Positions 17,905 through 28,070 are shown, counted from the first letter of the stretch. The stretch: DNA of 64,000 nt from CAZHHH01 sp052400685 (GCA_052400685.1 JBQTGJ010000012.1); one strand, 5' to 3'. Translations and numbers: made by a program. Notes: generated by a model not told the origin, from the sequence alone.

Positions 17905-19296
17905 ATGGATCGAATAAAATATAATACAAAATACATTTTCTCTATTTCAATGGTATCAGCCCTTGGTGGTCTACTCTTTGGATATGATTGGGTTGTAATT
18001 GGAGGGGCAAAACCATTTTATGAACAATTTTTTGATATCGCTACTTCACCCAATATGCAGGGATGGGCTATGGGAAGTGCCTTGCTGGGGTGCTTGCTTG
18101 GCGCTATATTGTCGGGTATGTTAAGTGATCGCTTCGGTCGTAAAAGGTTACTAATTTTTGCGGCATTTCTTTTTACTTTATCTGCTGTTGGGACCGGGGC
18201 AACCGATGTTTTTAGTCTGTTTCTTATTTATCGTATTATAGGAGGTATAGGCATTGGGTTAGCATCTAATTTGTCGCCCATGTATATTGCCGAGATAGCA
18301 CCAGCCCGGATGCGGGGTAAGTATGTGTCAATAAATCAATTAACGATAGTTATTGGGATATTGGCGGCGCAATTGGCAAACTGGCAAATTGCCGAGTCTG
18401 TGCCAGAATCATTTACTCCAGCTGATATTTTAGCATCGTGGAATGGTCAAATGGGCTGGCGAATAATGTTTTGGGCTGAAGTAATACCGGCCGGATTGTT
18501 TTTCTTGCTTATGTTTTTTGTTCCGGAAAGCCCCCGTTGGTTAGCCAAAAATGGTAACGAACAGAAAGTTGAGGCTATTCTTCAACATATTGGGGGGGAG
18601 CAGTATGCCCGGGAAGAATATGCCAGTATTCGTAAGTCGATGGAAAATGAATCGGCGAAAGTGAATTTCAGGTATTTGTTAAGACCGGGGTTACGCAAAG
18701 TGCTGATTATTGGTGTAGTATTGGCTGCATTTCAACAGTGGAGTGGTATTAATGTAATCTTTAATTATGCAGAAGAAGTTTTTAAAGCAGCCGGCTTCGG
18801 CGTTTCTGATATTCTTTTCAATATTGTTATAACTGGCAGTGTTAACCTGGTTTTTACGTTTGTGGCTTTGTTTACCATCGATAAATTAGGACGAAGAGCT
18901 TTAATGTTGATGGGAGCAGGCGGTTTAGCTGCCATATATACAATCATGGGCGCTGCATATTATTTTCATATTTCCGGATGGATTTTATTGGTTTTGGTTT
19001 TATTTGCCATTGCTTGTTATGCCATGTCGCTTGCACCGGTTGTTTGGGTGGTTATTTCTGAAATATTTCCAAATAAGATAAGGGGTGCCGCCATGGCTGT
19101 GGCTACAGTTTCGTTGTGGTTGGCCAGTTTTTTATTGACGTATACTTTTCCAATATTGAATAAGGCTTTTGGTGCTTCCGGTACCTTTTGGCTATACGGC
19201 GTTATTTGCGTAGGCGGATTGATTTTTATTTATAAGAATTTACCCGAAACAAAAGGAAAATCACTCGAAGAGATAGAATCTGAGATGGTTAAATAG
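17905..19296 (+). CDS. Sugar porter family MFS transporter
   Basis: A 463-residue inner-membrane sugar/proton symporter with 12 predicted membrane helices. The ATG at 17905 (MDRIKYNTKYIF) is preferred to the TTG at 17878. Sugar-porter signatures are present: GGLLFGYD in helix 1, DRFGRKRL between helices 2 and 3, PESPRWLAKNG after helix 6, DKLGRRALM between helices 8 and 9, and PETKGKSLEEIE at the C-terminus. It is closest in type to the XylE/AraE/GalP group that carries xylose, arabinose or galactose. In this locus it would take monosaccharides freed in the periplasm by GH2, GH43 and GH127 into the cytoplasm. The specific sugar cannot be read from the sequence. Confidence 0.93.
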   Translation: MDRIKYNTKYIFSISMVSALGGLLFGYDWVVIGGAKPFYEQFFDIATSPNMQGWAMGSALLGCLLGAILSGMLSDRFGRKRLLIFAAFLFTLSAVGTGATDVFSLFLIYRIIGGIGIGLASNLSPMYIAEIAPARMRGKYVSINQLTIVIGILAAQLANWQIAESVPESFTPADILASWNGQMGWRIMFWAEVIPAGLFFLLMFFVPESPRWLAKNGNEQKVEAILQHIGGEQYAREEYASIRKSMENESAKVNFRYLLRPGLRKVLIIGVVLAAFQQWSGINVIFNYAEEVFKAAGFGVSDILFNIVITGSVNLVFTFVALFTIDKLGRRALMLMGAGGLAAIYTIMGAAYYFHISGWILLVLVLFAIACYAMSLAPVVWVVISEIFPNKIRGAAMAVATVSLWLASFLLTYTFPILNKAFGASGTFWLYGVICVGGLIFIYKNLPETKGKSLEEIESEMVK

Positions 19297-19330
19297 TGCT
19301 GTTTTTAAGCATTTTGGTTTTCCTGTTAAT

Positions 19331-19421
19331 ATGAAACGAGCCATGAGAGGGAACTCACACACAGAAGTATGATTAATTCTGGCGGGTTTCATATGGCAAC
19401 TGAAAAATAAATTATAATCAT
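19331..19421 (+). repeat. Leader repeat, tandem copy 1 (91 bp)
   Basis: Begins ATGAAACGAGCC and ends AATTATAATCAT. Contains an imperfect inverted repeat ATATGAAACGAGCC / GGCGGGTTTCATAT and a 13-codon micro-frame MKRAMRGNSHTEV. It follows the MFS gene by 34 bp. Confidence 0.85.
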
Positions 19422-19511
19422 ATGAAACGAGCCATAGGAATTGATTCACACACAGAAGCATGATTATCCCGGCGGGTTCCATATGGCAACTGAAAAACAA
19501 ATTATAATCAT
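19422..19511 (+). repeat. Leader repeat, tandem copy 2 (90 bp), abutting the next start codon
   Basis: About 85% identical to copy 1. Micro-frames MKRAIGIDSHTEA and MATEKQIIII; the second ends in a TGA that overlaps the ATG of the gene at 19512 (ATGA), so translational coupling is possible. The gene's ATGAA falls exactly where a further repeat unit would start. Confidence 0.85.
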
Positions 19512-22500
19512 ATGAATACAGGCGTAAAGGCATGGCGCGAAAAGGTTGTTATTCCTACATATGAGGTGGGACGTCCTGAGAAAAATCCCATATTTCTTGA
19601 AAAACGTGTTTATCAGGGGAGTAGTGGTGTTGTTTATCCGCATCCTGTCATTGAAAAAATTAGCGATAAAAAGGTCGATAAGGCATGGCATGCTATATAT
19701 CTTGAAAATAAGTATCTGAAAATTATGGTTTTGCCCGAGTTAGGCGGCCGTGTTCAGATGGCTTATGATAAAACAAAGCAACGTCATTTTGTTTATTATA
19801 ACCAGGTGATTAAACCTGCTTTGGTTGGCTTAACCGGACCTTGGATTTCGGGCGGTATTGAGTTTAACTGGCCCCAGCATCACCGCCCGTCGACTTATGA
19901 TCCCGTTGATTCAACCATTGAGGAAAATGAGGATGGAAGTGTTACGGTCTGGTGCAGTGAACTTGAACGTATGTTTCGAACCAAAGGAATGGCTGGATTT
20001 ACGCTTTATCCTGATAAGGCTTATCTGGAGATAAAAGTGAAGTTGTATAATAGGACTCCTCATCCTCAAACATTTTTATGGTGGGCTAATCCTGCTGTAA
20101 AGGTTAATGATGATTATCAATCGGTGTTTCCCCCCGATGTTAATGCTGTTTTTGACCATGGAAAAAGGGATGTCTCAAGTTTTCCTATCGCAACCGGTAA
20201 ATATTACAAAGTAGATTATTCTGCTGGTGTGGATATTTCACGGTATAAAAATATTCCCGTTCCAACAAGTTACATGGCCATTCAATCAAAATATGATTTT
20301 GTTGGCGGCTTTGAAAATGATTCTCAGGGTGGGTTATTACATGTGGCAGATCATCATCAGTCGCCTGGTAAAAAGCAGTGGACTTGGGGGCATGGCGATT
20401 TTGGCCAGGCCTGGGATCGGAATTTAACTGATGAGGATGGACCATATATTGAATTAATGTGTGGTGTATATACCGACAATCAGCCCGATTTTACATGGTT
20501 ACAGCCATATGAGGAAAAGAGTTTCAAGCAATATTTTATGCCTTATCGCGATTTGGGCGTGGTTAAAAATGCGACAAAGGAGGCGATGCTTAATTTTGAG
20601 AAAGAAGGCGCCAAATACCGTTTGAAAGTTTATAGTACATCAAACTATCCCAATGCTAAAATCATACTAAAATCAGATGGACGGGAGGTTTTTTCAACAA
20701 CATTGAATCTTTCTCCCGAAATGAGCTATGATAAGCTAATTGAGGCGGGTTTGAATATCGAGGATATATACCTTTGTGTCCAAAGTCAGGATGGAAAAAT
20801 ATTGGTCGACTGGCAAACAGAGCCTGAGACGTTAAAGCCAATTCCTGATCCGGCCAAAGCGGCTAAAGATCCTGCAGAAATTAAATCTGTTGAGCAATTG
20901 TATTTGAGAGGTTTGCATTTAGAGCAATATCGGCATGCAACCTATAATCCTGTTGATTATTATCAGGAAGCTTTAAAACGTGAACCAACAGATGTGCGAA
21001 ATAACAACGCAATGGGATTGTGGTTGTTACGTAAAGGGCAATTCAAGAAGGCTGAGTCGTATTTTAGGACCGCTGTTAAGACTTTGACAGAAAGGAATCC
21101 AAATCCTTATGATGGAGAGCCTTTATACAACCTGGGTTTATCTCTTCGGATGCAAGGTGATTATGAAGAGGCATACAAGTATTTTTTTAAATCCACCTGG
21201 AATGGTGCATGGCAGGATAGTGGGTATTTTCAGGCCGCGCAAATAGATTCCATTTTAGACAATAAGGAAAAAGCTCTTGAATTGGTCGATCGCTCATTAT
21301 GGCGTAACTGGTTGAACCATAAAGCTCGTCATTTGAAAACGATGTTGTTGCGGGTGAGTGGCCAGCATAATGAAGCTTTGAAGTGGATTGAAGAATCATT
21401 GAAATTGGATCAATTTAATTTTGGCGTCTTATTTGAAAAATATCTAATCACGAAAAATCCGGCTGATCTTCTTCGATTAACCAGGCTGATGCGCGATAAT
21501 GTGCATAATTATATTGAGTTTTCGCTTGATTATGCAATGGCTGGCTTTACGACTGAGGCTATAAAGTTCCTGGATATTTTTTTAGAGGGGAAGAATGAAG
21601 TATACCCAATGGCATGGTATTTTATGGGTTATTATTATGAGTTAGCAGCTTGTGACACACAATCAAAGGAAGCTTTTGCTAAAGCTGCGGCAATGCCACC
21701 CGATTATTGTTTCCCAAATAAGCCTGAGGAATTAATAGTACTTCAAAAAGCCGTTGAATTAAATGCCGACGATGCCAAAGCCTGGTATTATATGGGGAAT
21801 TTTTGGTATGGATCGCGCCAGTACAAAGAGGCTATTGCGTGTTGGGAAACATCGGGAGGTCTGGATGCTGGTTTTCCTACTGTTCACCGAAATCTGGCTC
21901 TTGCTTATTTTAATAAAGAAAATGATGCTCAGAAAGCGTTGGTTTCTTTAGAAGCCGCCTTTAAACTTGATGAAACTGATGCGCGCGTATTAATGGAACT
22001 TGATCAACTTTATAAAAAGATGGGTGCATCATTCAGCAAACGTTTGAAAATTCTTGAAAATCATCCTTTTGAGGTTGAGTGTCGCGATGATTTGTATTTG
22101 GAAAGGATTACGCTTTATAATCTGTTAGGAAAGGAAGAGAAGGCCTTAGAATTAATTATGGCCCGGCAGTTTCACCCATGGGAAGGTGGCGAAGGAAAAG
22201 TTACCGGTCAGTATTTATTTTGTCATATTGAGTTGGCAAAAAAGGCAATCGACGACGGGCTTTACGAGAAGGCGATTCAGCATATTGAAGCCACTTTTAA
22301 TTATCCGCATAATCTGGGCGAAGGTAAATTAACCGGCGCGCAGGAAAATGATGCTTACTATTGGTTAGGATGTGCATATGATGGGCTTGGTGATAAGGTA
22401 AAGGCTAATGAGGCATGGGAAATTGCGGCTGTTGGTTTGTCGGAACCCGCTGCTGTGATGTATTATAATGACCAACAACCGGATAAGATTTTTTATCAGG

Positions 22501-22811
22501 GATTAGCTTTGTTAAAGTTGGGAAGAAAGGATGCTGCCAATAGCCGGTTTAATAAATTGTTGAAGTTTGGCGAAAAGCAGTTGTTTGTGCCTTTTAAAAT
22601 GGATTATTTTGCCGTATCTCTGCCTGATTTGTTAATTTTTGAAGATGATTTACAAAAACGTCACGAGTTGTATTGTCACTATCTTATGGCTCTTGGATAT
22701 CTTGGCTTAGGCAATGTTGATAAAGCTCAAAAGGAATTTTTATTTATTAAAAATGCCGATCATTATCATATAGGGGCAATAATACATGAGAGGATGGTGG
22801 AGAGCAAATAA
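19512..22811 (+). CDS. DUF5107 and tetratricopeptide repeat protein
   Basis: A 1099-residue soluble protein without signal peptide. The first ~370 residues are a DUF5107 domain (GGRVQMAYDKTKQRHFVYYN, then GPWISGGIEFNWPQHHRPST, then FLWWANPAVKV and TWGHGDFGQAWDRN), a beta-sandwich resembling galactose-mutarotase-like enzymes. The rest, about 430-1095, is a superhelix of TPR-like repeats (DVRNNNAMGLWLLRKGQFKKA, AYNLG-type units, KAWYYMGNFWYGSRQYKEAI). Conserved Glu, Trp and His residues suggest carbohydrate binding or catalysis, but no reaction is established from what I can see. Being cytoplasmic and next to the transporter, it may process or sense imported sugars or oligosaccharides. It is preceded by the two leader repeats. 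Confidence 0.85.
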   Translation: MNTGVKAWREKVVIPTYEVGRPEKNPIFLEKRVYQGSSGVVYPHPVIEKISDKKVDKAWHAIYLENKYLKIMVLPELGGRVQMAYDKTKQRHFVYYNQVIKPALVGLTGPWISGGIEFNWPQHHRPSTYDPVDSTIEENEDGSVTVWCSELERMFRTKGMAGFTLYPDKAYLEIKVKLYNRTPHPQTFLWWANPAVKVNDDYQSVFPPDVNAVFDHGKRDVSSFPIATGKYYKVDYSAGVDISRYKNIPVPTSYMAIQSKYDFVGGFENDSQGGLLHVADHHQSPGKKQWTWGHGDFGQAWDRNLTDEDGPYIELMCGVYTDNQPDFTWLQPYEEKSFKQYFMPYRDLGVVKNATKEAMLNFEKEGAKYRLKVYSTSNYPNAKIILKSDGREVFSTTLNLSPEMSYDKLIEAGLNIEDIYLCVQSQDGKILVDWQTEPETLKPIPDPAKAAKDPAEIKSVEQLYLRGLHLEQYRHATYNPVDYYQEALKREPTDVRNNNAMGLWLLRKGQFKKAESYFRTAVKTLTERNPNPYDGEPLYNLGLSLRMQGDYEEAYKYFFKSTWNGAWQDSGYFQAAQIDSILDNKEKALELVDRSLWRNWLNHKARHLKTMLLRVSGQHNEALKWIEESLKLDQFNFGVLFEKYLITKNPADLLRLTRLMRDNVHNYIEFSLDYAMAGFTTEAIKFLDIFLEGKNEVYPMAWYFMGYYYELAACDTQSKEAFAKAAAMPPDYCFPNKPEELIVLQKAVELNADDAKAWYYMGNFWYGSRQYKEAIACWETSGGLDAGFPTVHRNLALAYFNKENDAQKALVSLEAAFKLDETDARVLMELDQLYKKMGASFSKRLKILENHPFEVECRDDLYLERITLYNLLGKEEKALELIMARQFHPWEGGEGKVTGQYLFCHIELAKKAIDDGLYEKAIQHIEATFNYPHNLGEGKLTGAQENDAYYWLGCAYDGLGDKVKANEAWEIAAVGLSEPAAVMYYNDQQPDKIFYQGLALLKLGRKDAANSRFNKLLKFGEKQLFVPFKMDYFAVSLPDLLIFEDDLQKRHELYCHYLMALGYLGLGNVDKAQKEFLFIKNADHYHIGAIIHERMVESK

Positions 22812-22931
22812 GCTTAATTTTGAGGAGTATGTGAGGGGTATTGTTGTATTGTTTTCGTTTTCACAGTTTCATTATACGATAAAGCTATAGTTGCCTAATT
22901 TTTTTTGCGTGGTATATAGCTGCTTTTTCTT

Positions 22932-22968
22932 GTTCCGTCACCTCTTCTGGGTGGCGGAACTTTTTTTT
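22932..22968 (+). terminator. Rho-independent terminator
   Basis: GTTCCGTCACC pairs with GGTGGCGGAAC (one G-U) around a short loop, followed by eight T. It separates the transporter/DUF5107 unit from the SusC operon. Confidence 0.88.
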
Positions 22969-23102
22969 ATTGGTTAATGTGAAAGTTCTTTTTACGCGCA
23001 AAGCATTTGAATATAATGGAACATCGGTTATTGATTTTTGAGGCGAAAGTATATTGTTTTATTTATCGGGATTAATCTGTTGTTAGTCGACTGTTTTTTA
23101 CA

Positions 23103-23139
23103 TTTTTACACATATGTATTGTTTTTTTACACATTTGTG
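23103..23139. promoter_or_regulatory. 21-bp-spaced direct repeats upstream of SusC, candidate HTCS/AraC operator
   Basis: TTTTTACACATATGT (from 23103) and TTTTTACACATTTGT (from 23124) differ at one of 15 positions and are offset by 21 bp. They lie about 105 bp before the SusC start. The rest of the 22812-23244 region shows only the terminator at 22932 and no gene. No strict TAnnTTTG element is visible, consistent with activator dependence. Confidence 0.6.
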
Positions 23140-23244
23140 ATAGTCCCTGTTTTTTTTTGAAAGAATCTTTGAGTAATAGATTTAGATACTTCTGATTATT
23201 GACCCAATTGGAGTTTTAGTAATTAAATAAAAATTTATTTATCT

Positions 23245-26200
23245 ATGAAAAAAAGATGTAATTGTACAGGATGTTATTCTTGTATGTTAAGTCAAACATT
23301 AAAAATTGTGAAAATATCTTTGTTGTTTTTGATGGCAGGATCTGTTCACATATTAGCTGAGGAATATCCCGAACGGAATCACCTGGATAATCATTCTGAA
23401 ATAAATGGACGCATTACTGAAGAAAGAGGTGTTTTTCAGAATGAAGAGAAATCCATTGATGGAACTGTCATTGATGATACGGGGTTTCCTATTCCTGGAG
23501 TCACAATTCAGGTGAAAGGTACCAGTATAGGAACGATTACTGATATGGATGGCAACTATTCAATAAATGTTGGTTCTGATGCTGCCGTGTTGGTTTTTTC
23601 TTTTGTTGGAATGAAGACCCGGGAGGTTCTTGTTGGTACCCAATCGCAAATAGATATTTCAATGCAACCAGATGTGCTTAATTTGAACGATGTTGTTGTA
23701 ATAGGTTACGGTACTCAACGTAAGGGAGATGTGACAAGTGCTGTGGCTAGTGTGAAATCAGAAGATTTTATTCAGGGAAAAGTTCAGGATGCAGCAGAGC
23801 TGATTAAAGGAAAAATTGCCGGATTGACGATTTCCAAAGGGAGCGGAGATCCTAATGCTGAATCTACAATACGCTTACGTGGTGTTATCTCTTTGGAAGG
23901 AAGTTCTACCCCACTGGTGTTAATTGATGGTGTGGAAGGGGGACTTGGCACTGTGGCTCCCGAAAACATCGAATCGATTGATGTGTTGAAAGATGCTTCA
24001 GCTGCTGCTATTTATGGTACGCGTGGAGCTAACGGTGTTATTATTATAACGACCAAATCGGGGAAACGTGGAACTGATACCCGTGCTGGGTATTCGGGCT
24101 ATTTGTCTTTGGCTGAATTTGGAAAAACGCTTGACTTCATGGGCTCTGATGAAATAAGGGAGGGGTTAACTGATTTTACCGACAAAGGGTATGATACGGA
24201 TTGGTTAGAAGCTATTTCTCAAAAGGCTTTTACACATAACCATGATTTCTACATTTCAGGCGGAACTAAACAAACAACCTATTCGGGCGATTTTAATTAT
24301 CGAAAGGAGGAAGGAGTTATAATAGATACCTATAATGAAGAAATGCGTATGAGCTTTGATATATCGCATTGGATGATGAACGATATGTTAAAAGTTAATC
24401 TTAATATGGTAAAGGGGCTTCATGAGAATAGTGCTACTAATGCCAACGATAATGGAGCTTCCAATATCTACCGACAGGCCATTATCCGCAATCCGACTGA
24501 GCCTATATGGAACGAAGACGGAACTTTCAGGGAAGATTTTCAGGTAAATTACTACTACAATCCGGTGGGGATGATTAAAGAACGAAAGGGTAGTTACGAG
24601 TCTGAATGGACCCGTATCACCGGAAATATAACCATTGAGCCCGTAGAGGATTGGCAAACCAACCTGATGCTGGCTACCCGTCGCTCAAACTCCCACGATA
24701 AAGGTTATTACACCTCTGAGTATTTCAGTCAGAAAATGGATAACCATACCGGTTATGCTTATCATTCACAAGCCGATAGCAAAACCGATAATCTGGAGAT
24801 TACTTCTAAGTATAATAAAAACTTCAATAGTCATCGACTTAGTCTATTGGCCGGGTATAGCTATCAATACAACCTGAATCAGGGCTTTAATGCCAATAAC
24901 TATGATTACCAGACTGATTTTTTTGAATACAATAACCTCAATGTGGGGGCAGCACTGAAGGAAGGAAAAGCCGGAATGGGAAGCTACAAAAATGATAACA
25001 AACTGATCGGTTTTTTTGGTCGTGTGAGCTATGGTTATGCCAATAAATACAACGCATTGCTAAGTCTGCGTCGCGAAGGTTCTTCCAAATTCGGTGAAAA
25101 CAATGAATGGGGAAATTTCCCGTCGGCTTCATTGGGGTGGACCATCAGTAATGAAGGTTTTATGAGTAATGTGAGCTGGCTGGAGAATCTGAAAGTGCGC
25201 GCCGGGTACGGGGTCACAGGAGTGATTCCCAATGATTCTTATCTTTCGCTTACGCGCTATTCCTTAGGGAGTTCATATTATTACGAAAATGGAGACTGGA
25301 AACCAGGCCTGGAGGTGCAGTCAAATCCTAATCCCGATTTGAAGTGGGAAACATCTGAGGAGGTGAATATTGGTCTCGATTTTAGTGTGCTCAACGACCG
25401 GTTGGGAGGTTCCATCGATGTCTATAACAAAGAAACTTCTGACATGTTGTGGAGATACAAAGTGCCTACGCCTCCCAATTTGTACTCGGAAACATTGGCC
25501 AATGTGGGCGAAATGCGCAATAGGGGGATCGAGGTCGCCATCAATGCTACACCTGTAAAGAAGGGGCGCTTTGAATGGAATACCACCATTACAGCTTCGC
25601 ACAACAAAAACAAACTGCTAAGTTTGTCCAACGATCTGTACGAAACCGCCAACGAACAGGATGATGCCTGGTTAGGTGAGCCGATATCCATTCCAACTCA
25701 ACGTCTTGAAATAGGCGAATCTTTGGGGAATTTCTTCGGACTTAAATCTGTTGGCGTTTCGGAAAATGGTTTGTGGCTGATTGAGAATCCTGAAAGCGGA
25801 GAAGCTGAAGAGTTTACAGATAACATGTTGAACAACGACAATTATCGGCAATATCTGGGGAATGGTTTACCGGATGTGTATCTTGGATGGAGTAATAGTT
25901 TCCGTTACGGAGATTTCGATCTGAGTTTCCAGATGACCAGTCAGCTGGGTTTCCAGATACTAAATGAGCCACGTGCTTTTTATGAGAACAACTCTATCGC
26001 CTATAACCGGCTGCGTTCTGTTCAGAAGGCTCCCTATGGCGGAGAGTATACTTTGTCTCCGGCTCAAAAACAGACCATTGTCAGTTATTATCTTGAAGAT
26101 GGAGACTTCCTGAAATTGACTAATTTGACTGTGGGCTATACGCTTCCAGTTGGTCAGAATAGTTATGTGGAGAAGATTCGCGCTTATGTTTCGGGAGACA

Positions 26201-26337
26201 ATCTGTTTTGCATTACCGGATATGACGGGCTGGATCCTGAACTTTCCAATGGAAATGTGAGGTCTTTGGGAATTGACTGGCGGGACAAGTATCCTGTGAT
26301 TCGGTCATTTACATTCGGTGTGAACGTTACATTTTAA
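23245..26337 (+). CDS. SusC-like TonB-dependent transporter
   Basis: A 1030-residue SusC/RagA outer-membrane transporter. The N-terminus is a long, cysteine-rich signal region (CNCTGCYSC) with the hydrophobic core ISLLFLMAGSVHIL. A CarboxypepD_reg-like domain follows (IDGTVIDDTGFPIPGVTIQV, then GTITDMDGNYSI). Next come the TonB-box region (LNDVVVIGYGTQRKGDVTSAV), typical of SusC, the plug ending in AAIYGTRGANGVIIITTKSG and a 22-strand barrel that ends in phenylalanine (FTFGVNVTF). There is no STN anti-sigma-interacting domain, so regulation is through the hybrid and AraC regulators rather than an ECF sigma factor. It forms the import channel with the SusD-like lipoprotein 14 bp downstream and takes up pectin-derived oligosaccharides (substrate inferred from neighbours). 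Confidence 0.96.
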   Translation: MKKRCNCTGCYSCMLSQTLKIVKISLLFLMAGSVHILAEEYPERNHLDNHSEINGRITEERGVFQNEEKSIDGTVIDDTGFPIPGVTIQVKGTSIGTITDMDGNYSINVGSDAAVLVFSFVGMKTREVLVGTQSQIDISMQPDVLNLNDVVVIGYGTQRKGDVTSAVASVKSEDFIQGKVQDAAELIKGKIAGLTISKGSGDPNAESTIRLRGVISLEGSSTPLVLIDGVEGGLGTVAPENIESIDVLKDASAAAIYGTRGANGVIIITTKSGKRGTDTRAGYSGYLSLAEFGKTLDFMGSDEIREGLTDFTDKGYDTDWLEAISQKAFTHNHDFYISGGTKQTTYSGDFNYRKEEGVIIDTYNEEMRMSFDISHWMMNDMLKVNLNMVKGLHENSATNANDNGASNIYRQAIIRNPTEPIWNEDGTFREDFQVNYYYNPVGMIKERKGSYESEWTRITGNITIEPVEDWQTNLMLATRRSNSHDKGYYTSEYFSQKMDNHTGYAYHSQADSKTDNLEITSKYNKNFNSHRLSLLAGYSYQYNLNQGFNANNYDYQTDFFEYNNLNVGAALKEGKAGMGSYKNDNKLIGFFGRVSYGYANKYNALLSLRREGSSKFGENNEWGNFPSASLGWTISNEGFMSNVSWLENLKVRAGYGVTGVIPNDSYLSLTRYSLGSSYYYENGDWKPGLEVQSNPNPDLKWETSEEVNIGLDFSVLNDRLGGSIDVYNKETSDMLWRYKVPTPPNLYSETLANVGEMRNRGIEVAINATPVKKGRFEWNTTITASHNKNKLLSLSNDLYETANEQDDAWLGEPISIPTQRLEIGESLGNFFGLKSVGVSENGLWLIENPESGEAEEFTDNMLNNDNYRQYLGNGLPDVYLGWSNSFRYGDFDLSFQMTSQLGFQILNEPRAFYENNSIAYNRLRSVQKAPYGGEYTLSPAQKQTIVSYYLEDGDFLKLTNLTVGYTLPVGQNSYVEKIRAYVSGDNLFCITGYDGLDPELSNGNVRSLGIDWRDKYPVIRSFTFGVNVTF

Positions 26338-26351
26338 AACCTGATAACATT

Positions 26352-28025
26352 ATGAAAATGAGAATATATAAATCCATTAAAGTGGTAGTTTTTGGTGTGC
26401 TGGCATTTTCATTCAGTGGTTGTACTGACTTGGATGAGACTATTTACGATACCATTGCGGCTGAGAAATATGAGTTTTCGGAGAAAGATGCTGCCAGTAT
26501 GTTTGCTCCTGTCTATAGCAGTTTAAGAGATGTGTATTGGGGATGGAACGGCTATTGTGACATACAGGCTGAATCATCTGATTTATGGTGTACGCCTTAT
26601 CGAATTGGCATTGGTTGGGGAGATCTTTACGTCTCCATGCATAAACATGAGTTTCATTCCCAGATTGGACATTATTGGACAGAATGGAACGGGGCTTATT
26701 CAGGAATTAATGCTTGCAATAAATTATTGGCAGATGAGGCCGTTCAAAATTCTGAGTCCGCCGTTGCGCAATTAAGAGGTTATCGCGCTCTTTATTATTA
26801 CATATTGTTTGATCTGTTCCGAAATATACCTTTAGATATCACATATGATCACCCGGAGGGTTGGTTGCCAGAGCAGGCAGAGCCTCAGCAAACATGGGAT
26901 TTTATCATTGAAGAGTTAAATGATATAAAAGGAAACTGTGGAGAAGATAATGGTATGGGGCAGATTAATAACTATACCGTAAATATGATTTTGGCTAAAA
27001 TGTATTTGAATCACAACGCATGGTTTAATGATCATTCTGATAATACATATTATGGCAAAGCCATTGATGAAGTAAATGAGGTTATAAATAGTGGGAAATT
27101 TGCCCTGGCTCCTGATTATTCTGATAATTTTAAAGAGGATATCTCGGGATCATCTGAAATTATTTTCGGAATTCCTTTTGAAGAAAAATATGCAGGCGGA
27201 AACTACTATGCCAATAAATGGATTCATACGGCAGGTAGAGCGGTTTGGGGATTCAATGGCTGGGCTACCGGTGGTAGTGCGGCTTTACCCCAGTTTATAG
27301 ATACTTATGATGCCGATGATAGCCGTTTTGACGATTGTTGGACCCTTGGACAGCAGTATGATCAGAGTGGAAGTCCCATTTATGTGGATAGTGAACCCCT
27401 TGTTTATACCAAAGAGCTTCATAGTATTGATAACCCCGGCTGTTATCCTTTTGAAGGTGCCAGATTGATCAAATATGAAATATTGTCTGGTGACTTTGGT
27501 ACAAGTTACGACGATGTTCCATTTTTCAGACTGGCGGATGCTTATATGATTAAGGCTGAATGTTTGTTGCGAATGGGCGGATATAATGGAGAAACAGAAG
27601 CCGATGCAGCTGCATTGGTGACGCGCGTTCGTCAACGGGCTTTCAAAGATAATCCCTCAAAAGCCATTCGCACTGTGCAGGATCTAAAGGGGGGTAGTGT
27701 TTATGAATACGGTTACCGTGAGAACCAGGGGAAAATGGGTGAAGAAGATATCTGGGTGACTATCTATGAAGGTGGAGCGGATATTGAACTGGGTGGTTTG
27801 CTGGATGATCTGGCCTGGGAGTTTGTTGCTGAGCACCATCGGCGTCAGGATCTGATTCGATTCAGAATCAATGGCTCCAATCAGTCGGTTTACAATGGCA
27901 AGTCATGGTTCTGTAAAGAAGCAAATGCTGATCCGTTAGCGAGTCATTCTAACATTTTCCCAATCCCAAAGGATTTTATGGATGGGAACCCTAATCTTGT
28001 GCAGAATCCAGGTTATGGGAATTAA
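26352..28025 (+). CDS. SusD-like surface glycan-binding lipoprotein
   Basis: A 557-residue SusD/RagB family lipoprotein. The signal peptide ends in the lipobox FSGC with C24 as the lipidated residue. The fold is recognisable from the N-terminal helix region (ACNKLL), RGYRALYYYILFDLFRNIPL (a TPR-forming SusD motif), DVPFFRLADAYMIKAECLLRMGG and the C-terminal FPIPKDFMDGNPNLVQNPGY. It caps the SusC channel and captures oligosaccharides on the cell surface. It is co-transcribed with SusC (14-bp gap). A dispersed hairpin element lies directly downstream and may end or process the transcript before the next lipoprotein gene. Confidence 0.96.
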   Translation: MKMRIYKSIKVVVFGVLAFSFSGCTDLDETIYDTIAAEKYEFSEKDAASMFAPVYSSLRDVYWGWNGYCDIQAESSDLWCTPYRIGIGWGDLYVSMHKHEFHSQIGHYWTEWNGAYSGINACNKLLADEAVQNSESAVAQLRGYRALYYYILFDLFRNIPLDITYDHPEGWLPEQAEPQQTWDFIIEELNDIKGNCGEDNGMGQINNYTVNMILAKMYLNHNAWFNDHSDNTYYGKAIDEVNEVINSGKFALAPDYSDNFKEDISGSSEIIFGIPFEEKYAGGNYYANKWIHTAGRAVWGFNGWATGGSAALPQFIDTYDADDSRFDDCWTLGQQYDQSGSPIYVDSEPLVYTKELHSIDNPGCYPFEGARLIKYEILSGDFGTSYDDVPFFRLADAYMIKAECLLRMGGYNGETEADAAALVTRVRQRAFKDNPSKAIRTVQDLKGGSVYEYGYRENQGKMGEEDIWVTIYEGGADIELGGLLDDLAWEFVAEHHRRQDLIRFRINGSNQSVYNGKSWFCKEANADPLASHSNIFPIPKDFMDGNPNLVQNPGYGN

Positions 28026-28070
28026 TTTTCGTTGCACTAATAGCATAACTCGTATTAGTAATAAATCTCA

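Noticed and set aside
19331..19511. Micro-peptides in the leader repeat as genuinely selected small proteins
   Set aside because: The length is conserved in three copies, but differences between copies are mostly non-synonymous, so I list them as possible leader frames, not as genes.
23103..23244. Consensus promoter for SusC
   Set aside because: AATCTTTG at 23165 resembles the -7 element, but no TTG lies at the required distance upstream.
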